Assembly (NCBI GenBank): GCA_008501785.1
Contig: QQUD01000499.1
Span: 1-5,235, forward strand
From: Chloroflexota bacterium
Lineage (GTDB): Bacteria > Chloroflexota > Anaerolineae > Promineifilales > Promineifilaceae
Direction of reading: 5' to 3'
Length of the DNA: 5,235 nucleotides
In this document: positions 1-5,235 of the stretch, one piece after another
Layout of the letters: every line of letters starts with the position of its first letter
Numbering within the stretch: position 1 is the first letter of the stretch
The notes under the pieces: model-generated
Told to the model about the DNA's origin: nothing
Seen by the model: the letters and a program-made list of their open reading frames with translations, nothing else
The model's database searches: none
Made by a program: the position numbers and the translations under genes

Positions 1-1410
1 TTCAACAATGCGCTCTGGGAGTTCGGCTAACGGCCGTAACTCTGGCCCCTCCACACGATACAACCGTTCCACCAATAGTTCAGCGCGTGCCGGATCCAAC
101 CCGTGAATGCTCAGGGTCAACGCCTCAGCCACATCATAGGCTGAAGGCACAACCTGCCACTGCGGATGCGCCAACGCCAACCACGTCAGCCAACTGCGCA
201 CACGCGGCTCATCACGCGGGCTAGAACGCCGCCGCAGCAAGAAATAGGGCAGCTTGGCTTCTTGCAGCGCCTGCGCCAGCATGTAGCGCAGCGCTCCATC
301 CAGGTAAGGCGCAATAATAGCAATGTCGTAAGGAGCCGTGCCAGCGTCAATCAGTTCTTGCAGCACCGCCATCAAATTTGCCACCATTTCCCGCCGGTAA
401 CGACCCCCAACACGACGCAAAACGGCCGTTTCCGCCATCTCCGTCGGTTTTGCAGGGGTTTGCATCAAGCTATTTTCTACCAGGTTTGCTAAATGAATCA
501 GGGGCAGGTTGGTTGTAAACTGCTCATTGAAATCAAGACTGCGTTTGCTCGCTAACTTAAAAGTTTTGGCTCCAAGCGGGTCTGCGGAGAGGAATCTTTT
601 GTAGCCACCACCAGCGTCGTAGGAAACGGCCGTTGTCTCCGTTTCTTTCATCAACCCCATTATAAAATTCTGACCTGCAGGCGTCTGCTCCTCCACATTA
701 TCCACCAACAAATGCCGGTATCGCTCCCTAAAATATTTGTGAAATTCTTCTCGGTGAACCAACCCTGTATCAAATACCTGCACAGCCAGCGACAAGTCCA
801 GCAAACTGCGCTCCAGGCAAATGCGCCGGAACCCTCGTGCCGCCGCTGCCGCTTCGTGCAAATGACGCAGCCGGGACGGTTCCCCTGCCCACGTTCGGAT
901 TTGCCGGTCAATCGCATCCTCGAGTGACAAGCCATTTAGCGCCGCCCGGTTCAACGTGTCTAGCAATTGGCTCACAATTTGCTGTGGACGCAGACGCAAA
1001 TCAGCAAATGCGCCTTCTTCTAACAACGGCGTCACCACTTGCCACATCAACAGCTGCGCCAGATCGTAGCTGAGAAAGGAAGGGGGTTGGTATGGCTTCT
1101 CAAACCCGGCATCTCGCGCTACCAGTGGCCAAAATAACTGCACCATTTCCTGCGCCATCTTGTTGTAGGTGGTCACATTCAAATCGGCATAAGGTCCCAG
1201 GCCGGATTGGTGGATGAAGTCTAGAAACGGCCGTTGCTGGTCCGGTTCTGCGACTAAAATCAACATCGTATACGCTGGTTCGCCGCTTTCCAACAGCCGC
1301 AGCAGCCGTGTCCGCAGCGCGGTTGTCTTGCCAGCGCCAGCGGGACCTAACCAGAAGCTGGTATTTGGGGTGGAAACGGCCGTTTGTTGCACAAGAGTTA
1401 ATTCGTCCAT
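1..1410 (-). CDS. UvrD/Rep-like superfamily 1 helicase, N-terminal part (3' end off the left edge)
   Basis: The frame stays open for 470 codons from ATG at 1410 to the window edge. An in-frame TGA lies three codons upstream, so this ATG is the first possible in that frame. AGGA sits 12 nt before it, a rather distant ribosome site. Visible motifs: a Q-motif-like LTLVQQTAV (4-12); Walker A GPAGAGKTT (22-30); a motif Ia-like strand (49-62) without the usual TNKAA; TTYNKMAQ (80-87), matching the TFHS region (Ib); a Walker B-like LLVDNVEEQTP (234-244); YDAGGGYKRFLSADP (264-278) where motif III (GDDDQSIYRFRGA) is expected; and YDIAIIAPY followed by LLRRRSSPRDEPRVRSWLTWLAL (361-413, quoted part from 391), matching the IV region. 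The order and spacing fit the UvrD/PcrA/RecB fold, whose members unwind DNA using ATP. The normal DE of motif II is DN (237-238), so activity may be altered. The remaining motifs (V, VI) would lie beyond the window. The specific role is unknown; repair or recombination is inferred from the family. Confidence 0.8.
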   Translation of the reverse strand, partial: MDELTLVQQTAVSTPNTSFWLGPAGAGKTTALRTRLLRLLESGEPAYTMLILVAEPDQQRPFLDFIHQSGLGPYADLNVTTYNKMAQEMVQLFWPLVARDAGFEKPYQPPSFLSYDLAQLLMWQVVTPLLEEGAFADLRLRPQQIVSQLLDTLNRAALNGLSLEDAIDRQIRTWAGEPSRLRHLHEAAAAARGFRRICLERSLLDLSLAVQVFDTGLVHREEFHKYFRERYRHLLVDNVEEQTPAGQNFIMGLMKETETTAVSYDAGGGYKRFLSADPLGAKTFKLASKRSLDFNEQFTTNLPLIHLANLVENSLMQTPAKPTEMAETAVLRRVGGRYRREMVANLMAVLQELIDAGTAPYDIAIIAPYLDGALRYMLAQALQEAKLPYFLLRRRSSPRDEPRVRSWLTWLALAHPQWQVVPSAYDVAEALTLSIHGLDPARAELLVERLYRVEGPELRPLAELPERIVE

Positions 1411-1461
1411 ATCACATCAATTTCCTGACAGGAGCTTATTCCTGAAGTTAAGATGGAATCA

Positions 1462-1490
1462 ATTATAGCGGAAAACGGCCGTTTGTTTTT
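1462..1490 (-). promoter_or_regulatory. Putative sigma70-type promoter of the helicase gene
   Basis: On the minus strand a perfect TATAAT lies at 1467-1462, which would put the transcription start near 1455 and leave a leader of about 45 nt before ATG 1410. No good -35 box is present: at 17 nt spacing the hexamer is AAAAAC. The palindrome AACGGCCGTT (1474-1483) fills most of the space between the two positions. The leader also holds TCCTGTCAGGA (1433-1423), an 11-base inverted repeat whose right arm is the only ribosome-site-like AGGA. The -10 is convincing; the whole promoter is a prediction. Confidence 0.5.
1474..1483. repeat. Intergenic copy of the AACGGCCGTT palindrome
   Basis: A perfect 10-bp palindrome, flanked by further A and T bases (AAAACGGCCGTTTG). 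It is the only copy in the window outside coding sequence. It sits six bases upstream of the helicase TATAAT, inside the predicted promoter spacer. Confidence 0.8.
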
Positions 1491-1515
1491 CACACGCATC
1501 ATCACCACAACCTAT

Positions 1516-1681
1516 CCCTAGGGGCTAGGCGATGGGCTATCACCTCCGCCACTCACCAACACATTGTCCCCCATCGCCTCGCCCGCTCGGGTTGTTTGAT
1601 TGACCAACACGGGCGACGCAATCGGTGACAACGCTATTTGTTTTTCCCACGTATCGCCCGATTGCATCGCCCCTACCAGGG
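1516..1681. repeat. REP/MITE-like intergenic element with two stem-loops
   Basis: This block is built from variants of GGCGATG in alternating orientation. The first stem pairs AGGCGATGGG (1527-1536) with CCCATCGCCT (1570-1579), 10 of 10 bases around a 33-nt loop. The second pairs GGGCGACGCAATCG (1611-1624) with CGATTGCATCGCCC (1659-1672), 13 of 14 bases around a 34-nt loop. The ends are roughly inverted: TAGGGGC at 1519-1525 against GCCCCTA at 1669-1675. CCCTAGGG (1516-1523) and CCCTACCAGGG (1671-1681) lie at the borders. ACCAACAC is repeated directly at 1555-1562 and 1603-1610. No protein is convincing in any frame. It could be a non-autonomous mobile repeat, a REP pair, or structured RNA; copy number elsewhere in the genome would decide. 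The rest of the 1411-1877 intergenic stretch is AT-rich and shows only the promoter-like signals listed separately. Confidence 0.45.
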
Positions 1682-1834
1682 TGGTTGAATGGTGGGATCT
1701 TCTTTTATTACAATTCAATAGCAGTAATGTGGCATGTTACCGACACTGGTTTACGTTATGTTGCCAATTTTAAGGGCTTGATAATGTTGTGGCAAGGGTA
1801 TGTCAAAACCTTACTCATTGGCTATCCACACAAG

Positions 1835-1866
1835 TTGTTCAAATAATACGTGACTGTTATCATAAC
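1835..1866 (+). promoter_or_regulatory. Possible promoter and small palindrome upstream of add
   Basis: TTGTTC (1835-1840) and TATCAT (1858-1863) are 17 nt apart. The second matches TATAAT at five of six positions and the first matches TTGACA at only three. Transcription would begin around 1870, only a few bases before the ATG at 1878, which would make the message nearly leaderless and fit the lack of a Shine-Dalgarno sequence. The -10 lies inside an odd palindrome, GTTATCATAAC (1856-1866), which could be an operator. Short AT-rich matches like these arise easily by chance. Confidence 0.3.
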
Positions 1867-1877
1867 AATGAATTACT

Positions 1878-2894
1878 ATGATGAATAACTATATCAATCC
1901 CAACCTGCCATTAATCGACCTGCACCGCCATTTGGATGGCAGTGTGCGATTAGAAACGATTTTAGAGTTGGGCTTAAAGCACAATTTACCCCTACCCGCA
2001 AAGAATGTGGAAGGATTACGGCCGTTTGCCCAAGTCACCACCCCCGTACCTGGCCTGCTGCCCTTCTTTCAAAAATTCAAATGGCACGTCGGCGTTATGG
2101 TTGATTACGATGCCTGCCATCGTATTGCTTTTGAAAATGTAGAAGATGCCGTCAACGAAGGAATCGATTACATTGAGCTGCGGTTTAGCCCCTGGTTTAT
2201 GGCAGAACCACACCACCTGAACCCCGCAGGCGTGGTCGAAGCGGTGGTAGCAGGTATCGCTGCCGCCACCGCAAAATTTGACATCAAAGCCAAACTCATT
2301 GGCATCATTAGTCGCACCTATGGCACCAATATTGGTCAAAAAGAGCTGAATGCCTTACTCACACAGCGAGACCATTTGGTCGCGCTCGACCTGGCAGGGG
2401 ATGAAGTGAACTTCCCTGGTGAATGGTTTGTTGATCATTTCAAACAGGGTCGAGATGCAGGATGGGAGATAACGGTTCATGCAGGCGAAGCCGGTGGCTC
2501 GGCCACCATTTGGCAGGCAATTCGTGATTTAGGCGCGACCCGTATTGGTCACGCCATCGCCGCCCCCGAAGACCCAGCCTTGATGGATTATCTGGCTGAA
2601 CAGCGCATCGGTGTCGAAATGAACCTGACCAGCAATATCCAAACCAGCACCGTACCTTCCTACGCAGCCCATCCCATGAAATCGGTGCTCGAACACGGCA
2701 TACTCACCACCATCAACACCGACGATCCAGGCATCAGCGCGATTGACTTGCCCTTTGAATACCGCGTGGCAGTCGAAGAAGCAGGTCTCACCCTTCAGCA
2801 AGCAGCACAAGCACAGCGAAATGCGCTGGACATTGCTTTTTTGTCGGATGCTGAAAAAGCCACACTACTTGAAAAGAAAAAAGAAAATAATTAA
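1878..2894 (+). CDS. add: Adenosine deaminase
   Basis: Complete 338-residue protein of the metal-dependent amidohydrolase fold. It hydrolyses (deoxy)adenosine to (deoxy)inosine and ammonia in purine salvage, in the cytoplasm. The zinc-binding and catalytic signatures are all present: HRHLDGS (H16, H18), HAGE (H201, E204), RIGHA (H225) and NTDDP (D282, D283). The stretches AFENVEDA, ELRFSP, AKLIGI, ALDLAGDE, TSNIQTSTV and the FLSDAEKA tail closely follow E. coli Add as I recall it (333 residues), so this is that subfamily rather than a loose adenosine deaminase-like protein. The residue after H225 is Ala where Gly is usual. The protein ends in a short Lys-rich tail (LEKKKENN). ATG 1878 is followed at once by a second ATG (1881), and neither has a ribosome site. 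A six-codon frame (1868-1888) overlaps the start. The gene stands alone on the plus strand, convergent with the NUDIX gene. Confidence 0.93.
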   Translation: MMNNYINPNLPLIDLHRHLDGSVRLETILELGLKHNLPLPAKNVEGLRPFAQVTTPVPGLLPFFQKFKWHVGVMVDYDACHRIAFENVEDAVNEGIDYIELRFSPWFMAEPHHLNPAGVVEAVVAGIAAATAKFDIKAKLIGIISRTYGTNIGQKELNALLTQRDHLVALDLAGDEVNFPGEWFVDHFKQGRDAGWEITVHAGEAGGSATIWQAIRDLGATRIGHAIAAPEDPALMDYLAEQRIGVEMNLTSNIQTSTVPSYAAHPMKSVLEHGILTTINTDDPGISAIDLPFEYRVAVEEAGLTLQQAAQAQRNALDIAFLSDAEKATLLEKKKENN

Positions 2895-2907
2895 TTTGTG
2901 AATTATT
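2871..2907 (-). terminator. Weak intrinsic terminator candidate after the NUDIX gene
   Basis: Read on the minus strand, AATAATT (2907-2901) pairs with AATTATT (2892-2886) around an 8-nt loop. A T-rich run (TTCTTTTTTCTTTTC) follows, which is the complement of the A-rich codons for Add's lysine tail. The stem is only A:T pairs, so it would be weak. In the plus direction the hairpin is followed by C-rich sequence rather than T, so it is not a good terminator for add. Confidence 0.3.
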
Positions 2908-2920
2908 CTCCCCCATCCCC

Positions 2921-3550
2921 CTAATCAAAATCGGTAGGCCAATCAGGATTTGCTTTGTGGTCAAAGAAATGGTCAATTTGCTTGTGTGTCACCCGCGAAA
3001 ATGACAAATCTGAGGGGATTTCGTCCCGACCGAAAAATGCAACTTCTGTCGTTTCCATACTCGTTTGTGCATTTCCTCCATTGATCTCACACAAAAAACA
3101 GGCTTTGTAAATGTGATACGGATGAGGTGGATGCCCCTGTTTATCTCGATCATAAAATGCCAGCAGCTTAACAGCCTTTGTTTGAAAACCTGATTCTTCC
3201 CACACTTCTTTTTCAACCGCTTCACTGGGCGATTCGCCAAGTTCAACCCAACCACCGGGCAGCGTCCAGCCGCCATCCAGCTTTTCGCGCACCAGCAAAA
3301 CCTTGTCATCACGAAATACCACGCCGCGCACATCCATTTTAGGTGTAGCGTGGCCTACATCGGCTTTAAACAGGTCGTGGAGGATGGTGAAGGGGGTTTG
3401 GGTGTAAACGGCCGTTATCTCCGCCGCCAACGCCTGCAACATCTCAAATCGTTCTTTATCATAAGGGTCAGGCGAATACGCCAACCCATTTTGGGCAATC
3501 GACGTCATCCGCCGCACCCACGCCAACCATTGCGGATTCGTATTTTGCAT
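2921..3550 (-). CDS. NUDIX hydrolase with Nudix_hydro_N-type N-terminal domain
   Basis: 209 residues from ATG 3550. An in-frame ATG at 3610 would add 20 residues encoded within the end of the upstream gene, so the later start, just after that gene's stop, is preferred; WLAWVRRMTSIAQNG at residues 8-22 then falls where the family begins. The N-terminal helical part (about 5-50) resembles the Nudix_hydro_N domain of roughly 205-residue proteins annotated as ADP-ribose or CDP-alcohol pyrophosphatases. The catalytic domain follows (about 70-200). Its NUDIX box runs from G100 to F122, with E106, E115, E118 and E119 in place and Lys114 where Arg is usual in the REUXEE core. LPGGW (97-101) precedes it. 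Proteins of this fold split nucleoside diphosphates linked to another moiety, using Mg or Mn; the substrate here cannot be read from sequence. No Shine-Dalgarno is visible, so translation may depend on coupling to the FHA gene 4 nt upstream. Confidence 0.85.
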   Translation of the reverse strand: MQNTNPQWLAWVRRMTSIAQNGLAYSPDPYDKERFEMLQALAAEITAVYTQTPFTILHDLFKADVGHATPKMDVRGVVFRDDKVLLVREKLDGGWTLPGGWVELGESPSEAVEKEVWEESGFQTKAVKLLAFYDRDKQGHPPHPYHIYKACFLCEINGGNAQTSMETTEVAFFGRDEIPSDLSFSRVTHKQIDHFFDHKANPDWPTDFD

Positions 3551-3554
3551 AGTT

Positions 3555-5235
3555 TTACGGTGCTTGCCGATAGCGAAGATGAACAGCCCCCATATGAATT
3601 TCATCGCCATCCTGCAGCATCACGCCGTAGTCAGGCACCTGCCGGTCGTTGACCCAGGTGCCGCTCGTGCTTTCCCGGTCGAAAATGCGGTATTGGCTAC
3701 CTTCCAGCATCATGGTCGCGTGCAAGCGTGAGACCGTCACATCTTGCTCAAATGCCACATCTGCTTGCGCTGGTGAACGGCCGATTTTGACCGTATTGTC
3801 TTGCAATGGCAGATACGACGACATGTCCGTCGCCGCTTCCAACACTTCAAGATAAGCAATCGGCTGCACAGACACACTCGGCGTGATGTCGTCACCCGTA
3901 ATCGTCATTTGCGGTTCGCGAGGGCCGGATGAACGTCCGCGAGGCAACGATTTCGCCAAACGGGCAATTAAGCCACCGCGCCAAGCCACAAACCACATGA
4001 TTGCTACAATCACCAAAATAGCGGCAACCAATAAAATGCGTCCCAACAAACCCTGCACATCCAGCCCAGCATTTAACTCTGCAGGAATGTCACGCCGCCC
4101 CTCGTTAACAGTGAGGATTACCTCTGGGCTGCGGGCGCGAATACCCTGGCTGTCGAGAATGACAACCTCAATGCTGTTATTGCCATAAATGAGTTGCTCC
4201 AACGCAACCGTAAATTGATCAAGTGCATCCACCGGAATGTCAGCTGACGTTTGTCCATTAACAATCAACTGCGCCGCTTCCACCCCACGTTCTTGCTCGT
4301 CAAGCCAGGACAGCAGCGTAGCAAATTTCAATTCAACCGGATTATCCAAATTGGGCAAGGTCAGTGTCCGGCTTTCAGCAGGCAGGTCGATGACAACGCT
4401 GGGAATATTGGGCGGAATGGAAATGGTAGTTTCGGCGTTTACGGCCGTATTCACCACCAACTGCGCCGTCACCGTAAAATCACCCGCCGTCAAACCTTCC
4501 ACCGAGTAGCGAATACGTGCCTGATCTCGAAATCCGGCAATGCGATTCCAGACGAGTGGCAAATCACCCGCATTTTCTAACCGCATCGCAATACCGCCCG
4601 AACCAGCCGCCACCGCCGCCAGATATTCTTGCCCCGCCTCTTGCGCACCTTCACCCAAATTTTCATTGTTGAGCCAAATGGTATGAATGGGGATGCCTGC
4701 GCGAACGGCCGTTTCCGTCACTTCACCAGCTTCAAACCGATTGCTAACTGCATCTGTACCATCCGTCAACAGCACAATCGAAGCGGCGTTTTCAGCATTG
4801 AGCTTGAGCGACTCAACCTGATCAATCAAGCCACCGGTGCTATCATAAAGCGCTGTCGGACCAGTTTCTGGCGTCAGCGGCGAGGCAAACAAATTGCGCA
4901 CACTATTGTGAAAACTGGTAGGAGCCAACAGTTCCACTGCATTTGAGCCACCCACCTGATAAACAGCCATGCTGTCAACCTGCTCTATCATTGTTTGCGG
5001 CTGGGCAAATTGGTTGATTGCTTCTTGCAAGGCTGGCAGTTGTCCAGCAACACCTGGCGGAATGTCTATCAAGAACAGGGTAAACGTGCCCACCTGATAC
5101 GTTCCCAGATTGGTGATCTGACCTGCTGATGTACCATCTTGCGAAATCGTAATGGTCTCTTGGGTAAAATCGAGTGGATTCCCTTGTGCATCACGGCCAT
5201 ACATGCGCAGCTCGATATCGGGCAGGCTGCTCACA
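3555..5235 (-). CDS. Membrane protein with VWA-like, Ig-like and cytoplasmic FHA domains (5' end off the right edge)
   Basis: The frame is open at the right edge, and the first in-frame start-like codon (GTG, 5234) lies one base from it. The true start and any signal peptide are probably outside the window. Numbering from that GTG, 559 residues are seen. A VWA-like domain covers about 50-235, with strand TFTLFLID (50-57) and LLTDGTDA (155-162). A beta-rich, Ig-like part follows to about 378. One hydrophobic helix lies at about 397-417 (ILLVAAILVIVAIMWFVAW), with basic residues after it (WRGGLIARLAK), which places the C-terminus in the cytoplasm. The FHA domain (about 482-556) has the phosphothreonine-binding residues G485-R486, S502-R503, H505 and TSGTWVN (523-529). 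In the VWA part the DxSxS metal motif is replaced by DIPPG (57-61). A role in relaying an outside signal to Ser/Thr-phosphorylated partners is inferred from the architecture. It is followed 4 nt later by the NUDIX gene. Confidence 0.85.
   Translation of the reverse strand, partial: VSSLPDIELRMYGRDAQGNPLDFTQETITISQDGTSAGQITNLGTYQVGTFTLFLIDIPPGVAGQLPALQEAINQFAQPQTMIEQVDSMAVYQVGGSNAVELLAPTSFHNSVRNLFASPLTPETGPTALYDSTGGLIDQVESLKLNAENAASIVLLTDGTDAVSNRFEAGEVTETAVRAGIPIHTIWLNNENLGEGAQEAGQEYLAAVAAGSGGIAMRLENAGDLPLVWNRIAGFRDQARIRYSVEGLTAGDFTVTAQLVVNTAVNAETTISIPPNIPSVVIDLPAESRTLTLPNLDNPVELKFATLLSWLDEQERGVEAAQLIVNGQTSADIPVDALDQFTVALEQLIYGNNSIEVVILDSQGIRARSPEVILTVNEGRRDIPAELNAGLDVQGLLGRILLVAAILVIVAIMWFVAWRGGLIARLAKSLPRGRSSGPREPQMTITGDDITPSVSVQPIAYLEVLEAATDMSSYLPLQDNTVKIGRSPAQADVAFEQDVTVSRLHATMMLEGSQYRIFDRESTSGTWVNDRQVPDYGVMLQDGDEIHMGAVHLRYRQAP

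Larger units (their letters stand above)
29..4713. repeat. Dispersed palindrome family, core ACGGCCGT, 10 exact copies
   Basis: Exact AACGGCCGTT lies at 421-430, 625-634, 1226-1235, 1375-1384, 1474-1483, 3407-3416 and 4704-4713. Variants keeping ACGGCCGT lie at 29-38 (AACGGCCGTA), 2017-2026 (TACGGCCGTT) and 4440-4449 (TACGGCCGTA). A one-mismatch relative, AACGGCCGAT, is at 3776-3785. Copies occur in all four genes and one intergenic site. Six coding copies are read as Thr-Ala-Val (residues 10-12, 260-262 and 328-330 of the helicase, one in the NUDIX protein, two in the FHA protein). Three are read as Arg-Pro-Phe/Leu (two in the helicase, one in Add). The mismatch copy encodes the Gly-Arg of the FHA domain. 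The spread across unrelated genes shows that the DNA word, not a protein motif, is what repeats. Confidence 0.9.

Noticed and set aside
660..935. 91-codon minus-strand frame inside the helicase gene
   Set aside because: It is a shifted frame of the helicase reading frame, which shows helicase motifs on both sides of it; the shadow product has no recognisable features.
1518..1718. 66-codon minus-strand frame in the intergenic region
   Set aside because: It follows the inverted repeats of the REP-like block. It has low-complexity ends, no ribosome site and no recognisable domain.
1761..1785. TTGCCA and GATAAT as a promoter for add
   Set aside because: The gap is only 13 nt, too short for a sigma70 promoter.
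1625..1846. 73-codon plus-strand frame upstream of add
   Set aside because: It starts within the second stem-loop, has no ribosome site and its product resembles no family I know.
3551..3610. 20-residue N-terminal extension of the NUDIX protein from ATG 3610
   Set aside because: It would overlap the end of the FHA gene including its conserved C-terminal codons; the family-like N-terminus begins right after ATG 3550.
3350..3652. 100-codon plus-strand frame opposite the NUDIX and FHA genes
   Set aside because: Antisense shadow of two well-supported genes, with an Arg/Pro-rich product of no recognisable family.
5192..5199. CACGGCCA as another copy of the palindrome
   Set aside because: It lacks the CGGCCG core and the symmetry; chance similarity.

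Overview
The window looks like bacterial chromosome of moderate GC content. It carries four protein genes and no RNA genes, CRISPR array or transposase. The best lineage guess is Chloroflexota (Anaerolineae/Caldilineae-like). This rests on a membrane VWA/Ig-like/FHA protein of a style common there, an odd UvrD-like helicase, and intergenic GTAGGGGCGA-type repeats. None of these is decisive, and the lineage call is an inference.

Layout. Positions 1-1410 (minus strand) hold the N-terminal 470 codons of a divergent UvrD/Rep-like superfamily 1 helicase that runs off the left edge. Positions 1411-1877 form a divergent intergenic region. It contains a good -10 box for the helicase, a REP/MITE-like block with two long-looped stem-loops (about 1516-1681), and an AT-rich stretch with a possible promoter for the next gene. 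Positions 1878-2894 (plus) encode a complete adenosine deaminase of the E. coli Add type. Positions 2921-3550 (minus) encode a NUDIX hydrolase with an extra N-terminal domain. Its start lies 4 nt after the stop of the upstream gene at 3555-5235 (minus), a membrane protein with an extracytoplasmic VWA-like and Ig-like part, one transmembrane helix and a cytoplasmic FHA domain. That gene runs off the right edge. The FHA and NUDIX genes probably form one transcript that converges on add, with only 26 nt between the two stop codons.

How the genes fit together. Add (purine nucleoside salvage) and the NUDIX hydrolase (nucleoside-diphosphate derivatives) both act in nucleotide metabolism, but they lie on opposite strands and no shared pathway can be shown. 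The FHA protein suggests Ser/Thr phospho-signalling across the membrane. The helicase suggests DNA repair or recombination.

The most striking signal is a short palindrome scattered through every gene and one intergenic site. ACGGCCGT occurs 10 times exactly, and 7 of those extend to AACGGCCGTT. Random sequence of this length would give about 0.08 copies of an 8-mer. This resembles the highly iterated palindrome HIP1 of cyanobacteria, but with a different core.
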